Positions 32,535-41,752 of a stretch of 64,000 nt of DNA are shown here, piece by piece (the first letter of the stretch is position 1; each line of letters starts with the position of its first letter). The notes under the pieces were generated by a model that did not search any database, was not told the DNA's origin, and was given only the letters and a program-made list of their open reading frames with translations. Made by a program: the position numbers and the translations under genes. Source of the DNA: Butyrivibrio sp. FCS014. GTDB taxonomy: Bacteria > Bacillota > Clostridia > Lachnospirales > Lachnospiraceae. The stretch spans positions 186,001 through 250,000 of the forward strand of contig NZ_JAHA01000019.1 in the NCBI RefSeq assembly GCF_000526935.1. The letters run 5' to 3'.

Positions 32535-34652
32535 TTATTTATCTTTCCTGTCCTGATCCTTGTCCCGTTTACTCTTTCCGGAAAGCAAATACATTATCCA
32601 AATTGTCACAACAGCGGTAGCAATCCAGCCTATAACAGCCGGAACTCCCACAAGCTCCACGCCCTCAAATTTGATAAGCCCCATCTGGAACACTGTTGCC
32701 ACAAGGATAAACGGAACTGCCAAAGCAGACAGCGTATTGAATTTGGACACCACTCTGTCTCTGGCTTCTCCCACCAGAAGAGAAATTTCTCCTGTCAGAG
32801 AATCCTTGAGCTTCTGAAGCTCATACTTATCATTAAAGAAATCATAGACGCTCTTCTCAACATAGTTGTCCTTGATGCTGGTATTCTGATGCTCCACCGA
32901 GATATTCAGCATCTTCCTGTTGAGCTCCTCGATCTTCTTCCTGTCGCTTATGGAAGTTGCACCAATCTCCCTTCCAAGCTCAAGCATCTTGTTCCTCATA
33001 TCCAGAAGTTCAACAATATCCTCTATGAGCTCTGACCTGACAAACTCGTCTTTGCCGGTGGCATCAAGATAGCCCTCAATCTGGCTCTTCACAGCTCTCC
33101 CGGCATCCCCGGCCCTGCTGGTAGCAGCAAGGATCACCACATAGTTGAGGTCCGCATATATACAGGTCCTGTGATCAGGGAAAAGAAACTGCTCATCCCG
33201 GCACTCATGGTAAGTACCGCCGACTATATTCATACATATGGCCTTGAGCATCTCCGAATTATGTCTTATGAGCGATGCATCAAGCTCTGCATATATTATC
33301 CTGGCCGCTCCCTCGGGAATCTCATACCATGAAGCTGCACCGCTTTCCGCCTTCCCGTGCCCTTTGGCCGGGCTATCGAAAAGACCATCAGGATCACTCC
33401 AGATCCGTCCCTCTTTCTCCCACAGGTTTACAGGAATTGAGCTTTCTTCAAAATCACATTTCAGTTTGCTCTTATCACCATTCCACTTGTAGGAAATACC
33501 GATACTGTGTTTGACATTGCTGCCGTTGTTCCTGATGATCTCAACAATGTCCTCATATCTAAGCAGCGAGAGCTCCCTGGGAGCATCAAATATATCGCCC
33601 TTTTCGGAAATGAACCATGGGTCGGAAGTAGCAGCAAAAGGATAATTGCTAAAATGGGACTTGTCCGCCCTGGGCTTGCTGTAATCTCGCCTGTATCTGC
33701 CCTCAGCTTCAAAAAGCCTCTTCTCCTCTATCTGCTCCATCTGCTCTATCAAAGCAGCAACCGGAGTAAGATCCAGCTCGTGATTCTGATCTATATCGGG
33801 ATTAATTGAACCAATAACCTGGGTAAAAGAGTCATTGTCTCCCTTTATGTGAAGCGGGAAGACTGTCAGTTTGCACCCTTCCTCCCTTGCATAAGCGTAT
33901 CCGTCTCCGATACCGGAAACCTTTGTCCAAATGGCAGCCTTTACATCTTCCTGCCTGTTATCCCTTGTCCAGACCTTAACGTTGCCGATCCTGACAACGC
34001 CCGTCCTCTTCTCACTTTCATAAGCATCAGCGCCTTGATTGATGCGGCTGATTTCCTCCGGGAACTCTTCCTTAAGTTCCTGCGAGAAATCACAGGTAAA
34101 AAGATCCGTTTCCGGCTCCTTCATAAGCCTTGAAACTCCAATATCTATAAGCCTGATTCCCTTCTCAACCATAAACTGATGAGTCCCATGCTCTCCCTTG
34201 GGAAGATCTTCTCCAAGCTTACACATAACGGCATACAGTGTGGGATGGGAAACAATCTTGTTCTTCCCTCCATCAATGTAGTTAACATAGTTCTTGAGTT
34301 TATCTATAACTCCGCCTTCCCTGCTAAGAAAGGAAAACTCTTCATCTGTCTTCTCCAGATACTGCTTAATAAGCCAGAAACTTGAAATGCAGTCCATATC
34401 CGGGAACTCATGAATGTGAACGATTATCTCTTCGCCCCTTGACGCACAGCTCTTAAGATTCGATAAATACTCAAGATGGTCTGCTACAGATGAAAAGGCA
34501 CTGTCGCACCCGCCCTGATGATGATCAAAGCAGCCCATACCAAGCCTGTTCCCAACATCGATCCAGACCTCGTTATCCATGACTTTATTGTTGTTATCTA
34601 CGGATACTCCGTGTTTCTCAAAGGTGAAAATATACTGCAGATCTGCACTCAT
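32535..34652 (-). CDS. Unusual DHH-like phosphoesterase domain with CorA-like membrane tail
   Basis: About 705 residues; the ATG at 34652 (MSADLQYIFTFEKHG) has GGGGGA upstream. Residues 29-50 read VWIDVGNRLGMGCFDHHQGGCD, resembling the DVG...DHHQ signature of MYG1/DHH phosphoesterases. Residues 78-92 (VHIHEFPDMDCISSF) resemble DHH motif I (HxxPDxDxxxS). These motifs come in the reverse of the usual DHH order. A middle region of about 350 residues has no family that I recognise. From about 590 on there is a coiled coil (KYELQKLKDSLTGEISLLVGE) leading into two membrane helices (LSALAVPFILVATVFQMGLI and VPAVIGWIATAVVTIWIMYL), much like the CorA stalk and pore helices but without the CorA GMN motif. 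It ends in a Lys/Asp tail. Function unknown. Confidence 0.7.
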   Translation of the reverse strand: MSADLQYIFTFEKHGVSVDNNNKVMDNEVWIDVGNRLGMGCFDHHQGGCDSAFSSVADHLEYLSNLKSCASRGEEIIVHIHEFPDMDCISSFWLIKQYLEKTDEEFSFLSREGGVIDKLKNYVNYIDGGKNKIVSHPTLYAVMCKLGEDLPKGEHGTHQFMVEKGIRLIDIGVSRLMKEPETDLFTCDFSQELKEEFPEEISRINQGADAYESEKRTGVVRIGNVKVWTRDNRQEDVKAAIWTKVSGIGDGYAYAREEGCKLTVFPLHIKGDNDSFTQVIGSINPDIDQNHELDLTPVAALIEQMEQIEEKRLFEAEGRYRRDYSKPRADKSHFSNYPFAATSDPWFISEKGDIFDAPRELSLLRYEDIVEIIRNNGSNVKHSIGISYKWNGDKSKLKCDFEESSIPVNLWEKEGRIWSDPDGLFDSPAKGHGKAESGAASWYEIPEGAARIIYAELDASLIRHNSEMLKAICMNIVGGTYHECRDEQFLFPDHRTCIYADLNYVVILAATSRAGDAGRAVKSQIEGYLDATGKDEFVRSELIEDIVELLDMRNKMLELGREIGATSISDRKKIEELNRKMLNISVEHQNTSIKDNYVEKSVYDFFNDKYELQKLKDSLTGEISLLVGEARDRVVSKFNTLSALAVPFILVATVFQMGLIKFEGVELVGVPAVIGWIATAVVTIWIMYLLSGKSKRDKDQDRKDK

Positions 34653-34723
34653 AAGATTCCCCCACAACAACATTATACCCGAACATTAGTTCTATGGCAA
34701 GCCCCAAAGATTTCTCCGGAAGG

Positions 34724-35581
34724 TCAAAGAAGTTCGCCCATTTCCTTGATGGAATCAAATATAACATCAGGCTGCACCTTGGAATCCGGCACTTCCGAAA
34801 GCTTCGTCTCACCGGTCAGCACCAGAATTCCCCTGGCTCCGTTGTTGACTCCCGTTGCCACATCGGTATAAATGCGGTCTCCCACAAAGGCAATCCTGCT
34901 CTTATCAACACCGGTTGCCTCAACTATCATGTCCACCGTCTCCTTAAAAGGCTTTCCCACAAACCTCGGGCTCACCTTGGTAGACAGTTCAATGGCCGCG
35001 CATATGGCTCCGCAGTCCGGGATAAAGCCGCCCTTTACGGGACAGTTTATGTCAAGATGGGTTGCCAGAAACTCTGCCCCCTGCATGATATAGACACATG
35101 CATTGGACAGCTTCTCAAAATTCAATGTTTTATCAAAGGCAACAACCACGATATCCGGAATGCTCCCGCACTCTGCGTGTGTCATGGCCGCCTTCTCATC
35201 TCTTTCCGATGTAAAAAGATCTATCCCCTCATCCCGAAAGCTCTTTTCCAGCTCGGGAGTCCCCAGAAGATAGACACTCTTTCCCGGTCTTGTGCTCTTC
35301 AAAAAACGTATCATCACGTCGCCGCTGGTCATGATCATGTCCCTTGTGATGTGACAGTTCATCTTTGCCAGCTTTTCGATATACAGCTCCGAGGTTGTCG
35401 ACGAATTATTGGTGAAAAAGATATATCTTTTCCCGGATCTCTTCACTGCCTCCAGAAAATCCAATGCACCGTCAAGGATGTCATTTCCAAGGTAGAAGGT
35501 TCCATCCAGGTCCAGCACGAAAAGATCTGTCTCTTCCAGTACTTTCTTCTTAAGTTCCAAACTTTGTAACACTTGTGTCAT
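34724..35581 (-). CDS. HAD-IIA family phosphatase (NagD-like)
   Basis: 285 residues. Motif I LFVLDLDGTFYLG (nucleophile Asp and the acid/base Asp), motif II FFTNNSS, motif III Lys in VGKPFKE and motif IV FVGDRIYTDVATG are all present, with the large alpha/beta cap of subclass IIA between motifs II and III. Such enzymes dephosphorylate nucleotides, p-nitrophenyl phosphate or 2-phosphoglycolate; the substrate is not readable. It starts 4 bp after the K+ channel gene ends and is probably cotranscribed with it. Confidence 0.92.
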   Translation of the reverse strand: MTQVLQSLELKKKVLEETDLFVLDLDGTFYLGNDILDGALDFLEAVKRSGKRYIFFTNNSSTTSELYIEKLAKMNCHITRDMIMTSGDVMIRFLKSTRPGKSVYLLGTPELEKSFRDEGIDLFTSERDEKAAMTHAECGSIPDIVVVAFDKTLNFEKLSNACVYIMQGAEFLATHLDINCPVKGGFIPDCGAICAAIELSTKVSPRFVGKPFKETVDMIVEATGVDKSRIAFVGDRIYTDVATGVNNGARGILVLTGETKLSEVPDSKVQPDVIFDSIKEMGELL

Positions 35582-35585
35582 ATTT

Positions 35586-36818
35586 TTATACCAGATTCTG
35601 ATTATTTACATGTTTCTCATAAAGCAGGACACTGTCTCCCGCTCTGATAATAAGGTTTCCGTTAGGAATCATGGCCTTGCCGTCTCTTCTTATCATGAAA
35701 ATAAAACTCTGTCTCGAGATATCAAGGTCCTTGATCGCTACACCATTCCAGGAATGACCTTCGCCGATAGTGATGTCTTTAAGTGCGATGGGCTGTATCT
35801 CCTTGGTCTTCTCGGCGCACATGACAATAAGGTCATTTTTCTCAAGAACCGCACTGCCTCTGGGTATTATGGTCTCACCCCTTCTCTGAATGGCAACTAT
35901 CATAATATCCTTTGGAAGTCCGATCTCACTGATCTTCTTTCCAACCCAGCCATCCCTGTCGGAAAGGCGTACTCTTATAAAGTGGATGTTCTCCTCCTCC
36001 GCAAAGGTGCCAACGGTCTTGAGCCTCTGATACTGCTCAACGAAGCCCGCGGAAATAATACCCGTAGGAATCGCCACCATGCCAACTCCAAGGAAGCTTA
36101 TGATGATTCCCAGTATCTTACCGGTGATGGTCACGGGATAAATGTCTCCGTAGCCCACGGTCAAAAGAGTTGACGTAGCCCACCAGATTCCTGAAAAGGC
36201 GTTCTGGAAAATCTCCGGCTGAGCATCATGCTCTACGCTGTACATACAAAGGCTGGAGGCCATCATAAGTATCAGAATGATGAATACCGAGGCCATCAGC
36301 TGCTGTTTCTTGGATACAATGACTTCCGCAATGACATTAAGCTGATCGTAGTAGGAATTTATCCTGAAAAGCCTTAAGATCCTTGCCACTCTAAAGAGCC
36401 TGAACACGGCGCTTCCCATGGGAAAGAACACCGGCAGGTAATATGGCAGGAAAGACAGAAGGTCTATGATTCCCGCAAATGAGAATATATATTTTACAAG
36501 AGATTGTGATTCGGATAATTTTGGATATAAAGCTTTCGCAGTAAAAAGACGCAGCACATAATCCACTGCAAAGAAAAATACGGTTACTGCTTCAATAGTA
36601 AGGAGGAGCCCTTTATAGTGCTCCTCCATATAATCAAATGTGATTGCAAATGCAGCAAAAAGATTCAGCACAAGCGCTACTATGCTGATGATATCGTAAA
36701 GTCTGTTGATGGGCTCATCAACAACACCGGTGCTGACCATATTGAATATCTTGGCCCTTACACGGTTTACGTCTCTCCCCAAACTTTTACCGGGTTTACT
36801 TCCCTTAGTATCGGTCAT
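35586..36818 (-). CDS. Voltage-gated-type potassium channel with two TrkA-C domains
   Basis: 410 residues. Six membrane helices include an S4-like segment with spaced arginines (FRLFRVARILRLFRI). The pore loop has the K+ selectivity filter TLLTVGYGDIYP. The C-terminal cytosolic part holds two RCK_C/TrkA-C domains (about 275-335 and 345-405) but no NAD-binding TrkA-N Rossmann domain, which is the less common arrangement. It conducts K+ across the cytoplasmic membrane; TrkA-C domains often bind c-di-AMP or other ligands, so such control is possible but inferred. The ATG overlaps the helicase stop by 4 bp. Confidence 0.93.
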   Translation of the reverse strand: MTDTKGSKPGKSLGRDVNRVRAKIFNMVSTGVVDEPINRLYDIISIVALVLNLFAAFAITFDYMEEHYKGLLLTIEAVTVFFFAVDYVLRLFTAKALYPKLSESQSLVKYIFSFAGIIDLLSFLPYYLPVFFPMGSAVFRLFRVARILRLFRINSYYDQLNVIAEVIVSKKQQLMASVFIILILMMASSLCMYSVEHDAQPEIFQNAFSGIWWATSTLLTVGYGDIYPVTITGKILGIIISFLGVGMVAIPTGIISAGFVEQYQRLKTVGTFAEEENIHFIRVRLSDRDGWVGKKISEIGLPKDIMIVAIQRRGETIIPRGSAVLEKNDLIVMCAEKTKEIQPIALKDITIGEGHSWNGVAIKDLDISRQSFIFMIRRDGKAMIPNGNLIIRAGDSVLLYEKHVNNQNLV

Positions 36819-38767
36819 TTCTTCTCCCTGTTTTTGCGCTTGCCAAAGCTCTCCATCACAAGGTCGCTTACGTCCTGAAGATAATCAAGGCTCCTCTTTT
36901 TGTTTTGGGCCTTAATGCTCTTCTTCTCAGCCTTGGACATGTTCATGGTGTCGCTGTCCTGACCCACATACCACGCCTTGGTAGAGCCCTCCCCCTTTAT
37001 TGTAACTCTTCCGACATTCTCGATAGTCTCGGGTGCCTTCTTGGAATACTTTCTCTCGCCGCCGGTCTTCTCGGCTTTTGCAGAAGTCTTCCTATAGATT
37101 GACTTAAGTTCCTCAAGATCACCTATATCGGATCTGCCACTGTCTTTTTTCCTGGTGTCGGCTTTCCTGCTGTCCGCTTTTCCGGACACAGCCTTCTTAT
37201 TATCAGCCTTTCGGCCCTCTCCCTTAGTAGCGTAGGACTTTCTGTCGTTTCTTCTGTCTTCACCGGCTCTGCCGCCGCGAGTTCTTTTGCCCTTATCTTC
37301 GCTGTCACGCCGACTGCGGCCCCTTCCGGCCTTGTCATCGCCGTCTCTTCTGCGAAGTCTCTCACCGGATCTTCTGTACTGATCCCTCTTGGAATCACGC
37401 TTCTCGAAGAGCACGAGATCCTGAATGTCTGCGCCCATCTTGAGCTTCATGAATCCTGCAGCAAGCTGCTCGGCTGTGTACTCGCCCTCATCAACCTTCT
37501 GATTGACAAATTCAAGAGCTGATGTGATATCGGAGTTCTCAATGATATCGATAACCTCGGCGAAAACCTTCTGGCTCTTTGCCCTTGTTATCTCCTTGGC
37601 TCCGGGAACTCTTCTCTCCTCGATCCTTGTATGGCACACCTTCTCGATCTCGCGAAGCTTGTACATCTCTCTTCCGCCCACAAGGGTAAAGGACTTACCG
37701 CTCTTGCCGGCACGTCCCGTTCTTCCGATCCTGTGAACGTAGTACTCGATATCCTCAGGGATATCAAAGTTAAATACCGCCTCAACACCGCTTACATCGA
37801 TGCCTCTGGCTGCCACGTCGGTGGCTATAAGTATATTGATCCTGCCGTTCCTGAACAGGCCCATTACTGTATCACGCTGGTTCTGTGACAGATCTCCGTG
37901 GAGTCCGTCGCAAAGATATCCCTTGTCCTTAAGTGACTTTGAGAGCTGATCCACCATTCTCTTGGTATTGCAGAAAATAAGGGATCTTGCGGGATTGTAA
38001 TAATCAAGAAGTCTTACAAGAACCTCTTCCTTCATCTTCTGGGGAACCCTGTAGTAAGCCTGGTCAATGGCTGCAACAGTGATCTCCTTGGGAGTCATCT
38101 TGATATACTGCGCATCCTTCTGATACTTCCTGGTGATCTGAAGGATAGGCTCAGGCATTGTCGCAGAGAAAAGAGCGGTCTGTCTCTCCTCCGGCATTCC
38201 CTGAAGAATGGTCTCAATGTCATCCCTGAAGCCCATATCAAGCATCTCATCTGCCTCATCAAGAACCAGAACCTTGACGCTTTTAAGCTTCATTGTGTGA
38301 CGTCTCATGTGATCCATGACACGTCCGGGTGTTCCCACCACGATTTGTACTCCGGCAGAAAGAGCTTTTATCTGCCTTGATATATCCTGACCGCCATATA
38401 CAGCAAGAACTCTGATGCCGTGCATGTACTTGGCGAAATCTCTGATGTCATCTGCGGCCTGCATTGCCAGTTCCCTTGTGGGACACAGAACAACAGCCTG
38501 CAGGTGCTTGCTCTCGGGATCGATCTTCTCTAGGATCGGGATTCCGAAGGCAGCGGTTTTGCCCGTTCCGGTCTGGGCCTGACCGATGATGTCTTTTCCC
38601 TCCATCATCACAGGGATTGCAGCCTTCTGAATGGGTGACATTACTTCAAAGCCCATCTCTGAAACTGCGCGGATAATTCTTTCATCAAGGCCTGAATCCT
38701 CGTATCTTACCTGAGCATCCTCTTTTGCCTTGTCTGTTACTTCAATTAAATCTAAATCTTTACTCAT
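36815..38767 (-). CDS. DEAD-box RNA helicase with basic C-terminal extension (CshA/DeaD-like)
   Basis: 650 residues. Q motif GFEVMSPIQKAAIP, Walker A AQTGTGKT, DEAD in VLVLDEADEMLDMG, SAT, and HRIGRTGRAGK in domain 2 are intact. After about residue 440 comes a low-complexity Arg/Lys/Asp/Gly tail (RRRDGDDKAGRGRSRRD, KADSRKADTRKKDSG) likely to bind RNA. It unwinds RNA during ribosome assembly or mRNA decay, often together with RNase Y in Firmicutes. The tail has quasi-repeats of Ala-Asp-x-Lys-Lys/Arg. Confidence 0.94.
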   Translation of the reverse strand: MSKDLDLIEVTDKAKEDAQVRYEDSGLDERIIRAVSEMGFEVMSPIQKAAIPVMMEGKDIIGQAQTGTGKTAAFGIPILEKIDPESKHLQAVVLCPTRELAMQAADDIRDFAKYMHGIRVLAVYGGQDISRQIKALSAGVQIVVGTPGRVMDHMRRHTMKLKSVKVLVLDEADEMLDMGFRDDIETILQGMPEERQTALFSATMPEPILQITRKYQKDAQYIKMTPKEITVAAIDQAYYRVPQKMKEEVLVRLLDYYNPARSLIFCNTKRMVDQLSKSLKDKGYLCDGLHGDLSQNQRDTVMGLFRNGRINILIATDVAARGIDVSGVEAVFNFDIPEDIEYYVHRIGRTGRAGKSGKSFTLVGGREMYKLREIEKVCHTRIEERRVPGAKEITRAKSQKVFAEVIDIIENSDITSALEFVNQKVDEGEYTAEQLAAGFMKLKMGADIQDLVLFEKRDSKRDQYRRSGERLRRRDGDDKAGRGRSRRDSEDKGKRTRGGRAGEDRRNDRKSYATKGEGRKADNKKAVSGKADSRKADTRKKDSGRSDIGDLEELKSIYRKTSAKAEKTGGERKYSKKAPETIENVGRVTIKGEGSTKAWYVGQDSDTMNMSKAEKKSIKAQNKKRSLDYLQDVSDLVMESFGKRKNREKK

Positions 38768-38782
38768 TAAAACTCCTAAAAA

Positions 38783-39325
38783 TTACATGTCCCCACTCAT
38801 GACATCCTTGTTCTTGATAAGGTAGTCGCACAGTGAAACGATGGTGAGGACCAGAGCGATCCACATCAATATCTGTGTGATAATAGGGAATGGTGCCATC
38901 TCCAGGTTCATGATCATGAAGATGACCATAAACATCTGGAATGTTGTCTTAAACTTGCCCCAGTAGCTGGCGGCAATAACTCTTCCGTTATCAGCAGCGA
39001 TAAGTCTGAATCCGCTGATGATAAACTCTCTTGCAATGATGATGATAACGATCCACGCCGGGATCCTTCCAAGTTCAATAAGTCCGATCATGGCGCTGCA
39101 AACAAGAAGCTTGTCCGCAAGGGGATCCATGAACTTACCAAAATCAGTTACCAGGTTATACTTTCTGGCGATCTTGCCATCCAGAAGGTCTGTCAGTGAA
39201 GCCACGATGAAGATTGCCAGCGCAATCCACTTGAAAGCAGGATTCATGGCGTCATTCAAAAGAAAGAATACAAAAAAGGGAATCAAAATAACTCTGCATA
39301 CAGTAAGCTTATTCGGTAAATTCAT
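38783..39325 (-). CDS. pgsA: CDP-diacylglycerol-glycerol-3-phosphate 3-phosphatidyltransferase
   Basis: 180 residues with about five membrane helices. The CDP-alcohol phosphotransferase signature is spread over LTDLLDGKIARKYNLVTDFG and KFMDPLADK, with all four catalytic/metal aspartates. It makes phosphatidylglycerol phosphate, the precursor of phosphatidylglycerol and cardiolipin. The reading frame overlaps the end of rimO by 17 bp, and rimO-pgsA is a frequent pair in Firmicutes. Confidence 0.95.
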   Translation of the reverse strand: MNLPNKLTVCRVILIPFFVFFLLNDAMNPAFKWIALAIFIVASLTDLLDGKIARKYNLVTDFGKFMDPLADKLLVCSAMIGLIELGRIPAWIVIIIIAREFIISGFRLIAADNGRVIAASYWGKFKTTFQMFMVIFMIMNLEMAPFPIITQILMWIALVLTIVSLCDYLIKNKDVMSGDM

Positions 39326-40676
39326 CTCTCAACTCTCCTATCAAATCGTATTCGTTGGAACCTGTTATCAAAACATTTACATAATCGCCGGTCATCAGCT
39401 CCCGCTGAACTCCGGTGATAAAAAGATACCCGTCGATATCCGGTGCATCCTTGTAGGTCCTGGCTACATAAGACAAGCCGTCCTCGTCCTCCGCATCGGT
39501 TATCCTGCCCTCAATAACGGCACTGACGGTCTTACCCACCATCTTCGTCGCATCTTCAAAGGCTATCTCCTGCTGAAGCTTCATAAGCTTGTTCCTGCGA
39601 AGGGTCTTGGTCCTCTCGGTAACCTGATCAGGCATCACAGCCGCCGGTGTGTCCTCTTCCTGAGAATAGGTGAACACTCCCAGTCTGTCGAACCTCATAT
39701 CCCTTACAAGAGCCATGGTCTGCCTGTGATCATCCGCGGTTTCTCCCGGGAATCCGCTAATAAGAGTGGTCCTGATGCAGATATCGGGGATTTCCTCACG
39801 AAGGTGGGTGATGAGCTGCCTTATCTGGGCATTGTTGGTCCTTCTGCCCATGCGCCTTAAGACGTCATCAGAGCCGGACTGTATTGGAATATCCAGATAC
39901 TTGCATATCTTGGGCTCATTCTTGATGGTCTGTATAAGCTCCTCATCAAACTCCTCAGGGTAGCAATACAGGATCCTGATCCACCTAAAGCCATCAATCT
40001 TACAAAGCTCTCTTAGAAGCTCCGGAAGCATCTTCTTGCCATAAAGATCGATACCGTAAATGGTGGTCTCCTGGGCAACTATGATAAGCTCGGTAATGCC
40101 GTTCTCTGCAAGCTGCCTTGCATCCTTAAGAAGGTCCTCCATGGGAACACTTCTGTAGGAACCTCTTACTTTTGGAATAATGCAGTAGGTACAGCGCTTG
40201 TCGCACCCCTCTGCAATCTTGAGGTAGTTGAAGAGTCCGCCTGTTGTGATGACTCTTTTCATTCCACCGATAGGCTTCCTGTTGACGTCATCGAAATAGT
40301 TCTTATGGGAAAAGAGCTTGTTCCTCTTAAGGGTCTCTTCAAGGGCCTTTACGACTTTGTCCGTGGATGTAACGCCAAGAATCTCGTCAACCTCCGGGAT
40401 CTCTTTCTGGATCTCCTCACGGTACCTCTCAGCAAGACATCCGGTGACGATAAGAGCCTTGAGCTGCCCTGATTTACGGCGCTCAGCCAGCTCCAGGATA
40501 GCATCTATACTCTCCTGCTTCGCATCATTTATAAAGCAGCAGGTGTTAACAACTGCTGCTTCTGCTTCATTCTCGTCATCTGTAAAACTATGTCCACTGC
40601 CCGTGAGCATCCCCAGCATGACCTCAGTGTCAACCCGGTTCTTGTCACATCCAAGTGATACAAATAGAATTTTCAT
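39309..40676 (-). CDS. rimO: Ribosomal protein S12 methylthiotransferase
   Basis: 455 residues from the ATG at 40676 (MKILFVSLGCDKNRVDTEVM); the longer open frame overlaps rpoZ and is not used. The MTTase N-terminal domain has three cluster-binding cysteines (SLGCDKN, NTCCFIND, TGCLAERY). The radical SAM cluster is CDKRCTYC, and a TRAM domain closes the protein (VIEGRITDAEDEDGLSYVART). RimO adds a methylthio group to an aspartate of ribosomal protein S12. The start lies 4 bases after the rpoZ stop. Confidence 0.95.
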   Translation of the reverse strand: MKILFVSLGCDKNRVDTEVMLGMLTGSGHSFTDDENEAEAAVVNTCCFINDAKQESIDAILELAERRKSGQLKALIVTGCLAERYREEIQKEIPEVDEILGVTSTDKVVKALEETLKRNKLFSHKNYFDDVNRKPIGGMKRVITTGGLFNYLKIAEGCDKRCTYCIIPKVRGSYRSVPMEDLLKDARQLAENGITELIIVAQETTIYGIDLYGKKMLPELLRELCKIDGFRWIRILYCYPEEFDEELIQTIKNEPKICKYLDIPIQSGSDDVLRRMGRRTNNAQIRQLITHLREEIPDICIRTTLISGFPGETADDHRQTMALVRDMRFDRLGVFTYSQEEDTPAAVMPDQVTERTKTLRRNKLMKLQQEIAFEDATKMVGKTVSAVIEGRITDAEDEDGLSYVARTYKDAPDIDGYLFITGVQRELMTGDYVNVLITGSNEYDLIGELRDEFTE

Positions 40677-40680
40677 ATTA

Positions 40681-40989
40681 TCAGTTCTCTTCAGATCCCT
40701 CTGCCTCTTCTGCAGGCTCTGCTTCCTCAGTGTTCTCTGCAAGAAGAGCTGCCTTCTCCTCATCAGTAAGGATGCGGAGCTGTGCCTGATTCATCTCATC
40801 AACAGCGATTGAAAGGGGCTTCTGCTTGTCCTTAACCTTTACCATAGGCTCATCACCTGCGATGATCTGTCTTGCTCTCTTGGCAGTAGCCATAACTACT
40901 GAATATCTGGAGTTGATAACGGGCTGCTCGCCTTCCTCAACTTCCTTGTTTACAACGTTCATAAGATCAACATAAGAAGGGTGTATCAT
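40681..40989 (-). CDS. rpoZ: RNA polymerase omega subunit
   Basis: 102 residues. INSRYSVVMATAKRARQI (about 25-42) is the conserved omega core, and the C-terminus is acidic (EEAEPAEEAEGSEEN). It helps assemble RNA polymerase by wrapping the beta-prime C-terminus. It sits between gmk and rimO in the usual Firmicutes gmk-rpoZ order. A perfect hairpin, TGCGGCAGTGCCGCA (41003-41017), lies just upstream of its ribosome-binding site AAGGAAC. Confidence 0.93.
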   Translation of the reverse strand: MIHPSYVDLMNVVNKEVEEGEQPVINSRYSVVMATAKRARQIIAGDEPMVKVKDKQKPLSIAVDEMNQAQLRILTDEEKAALLAENTEEAEPAEEAEGSEEN

Positions 40990-41002
40990 TTTGTTCCTTT
41001 CC

Positions 41003-41017
41003 TGCGGCAGTGCCGCA
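41003..41017. other. Small perfect hairpin ahead of rpoZ
   Basis: TGCGGCA-G-TGCCGCA forms a compact inverted repeat in the 45-bp gap between gmk and rpoZ. Its role is unknown; it has no T run. Confidence 0.4.
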
Positions 41018-41034
41018 ATTACAAGCTAAAAGTA

Positions 41035-41658
41035 TTATAACTCATTAAGCTCATTTCTGATAGTGTCTATAAGTTCAAGATTTCTCATGGGGCTTTGATG
41101 AGCGGCACCTATGATCTGATGCAGCCTGTCAACGCACTCCTCAAGGTCATCATTGACTACGATATAATCATATTTCTCGATTCCGATGGATTCCTCTTTG
41201 GCTCTCTTAAGCCTCTGGGTTATAACTTCATCGGTCTCGGTTCCTCTTCCGCGAAGTCTCTTCTCGAGCTCCTTGGCTGAAGGAGGCATAACGAACAGTA
41301 AAACCGCATCGGGGTACTGCTCTTTTATCTGAAGGGCTCCCTGGATCTCAATCTCCAGGATAACATCTATGCCCTGAGATAGCTTATCTTCCACAAACTT
41401 TCTGGGTGTTCCGTAGTAGTGGTTTACATATCCGGCATGTTCGATAAGCCCGTTCTCTTTGATAAGCTTCTCGAATTCTTCATTTGAAACAAAGAAATAT
41501 TCTCTTCCGTTCTCCTCACCGGGTCTTGGATCCCTGGTAGTTGCCGAAACCGAAAGTGCATAGCCGGGATATCTGGCTATAAGCGCCTTCATCAGAGTCC
41601 CCTTGCCGGCTCCGGAAAAGCCGGAAACAACAATGATAATTCCTTTGCGATTGCTCAT
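41035..41658 (-). CDS. gmk: Guanylate kinase
   Basis: 207 residues. P-loop SGFSGAGKGTLM (about 12-23), SATTRDPRPGEENGREYFFV for GMP binding, HYYGTPRKFVE and ILEIEIQGALQIK are all standard. It phosphorylates GMP to GDP. It precedes rpoZ by 45 bp and follows yicC, the common yicC-gmk-rpoZ order. The small remA gene often found between yicC and gmk in Firmicutes is absent; the 94-bp gap is too short for it. Confidence 0.97.
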   Translation of the reverse strand: MSNRKGIIIVVSGFSGAGKGTLMKALIARYPGYALSVSATTRDPRPGEENGREYFFVSNEEFEKLIKENGLIEHAGYVNHYYGTPRKFVEDKLSQGIDVILEIEIQGALQIKEQYPDAVLLFVMPPSAKELEKRLRGRGTETDEVITQRLKRAKEESIGIEKYDYIVVNDDLEECVDRLHQIIGAAHQSPMRNLELIDTIRNELNEL

Positions 41659-41752
41659 CTTAAAATGTTCCTCTACTTATATATTACTATTATTAATATA
41701 TATTGCGTGATATACGGATTGCTTCGCTTACGCTTACCTTTGAATTCCTATA

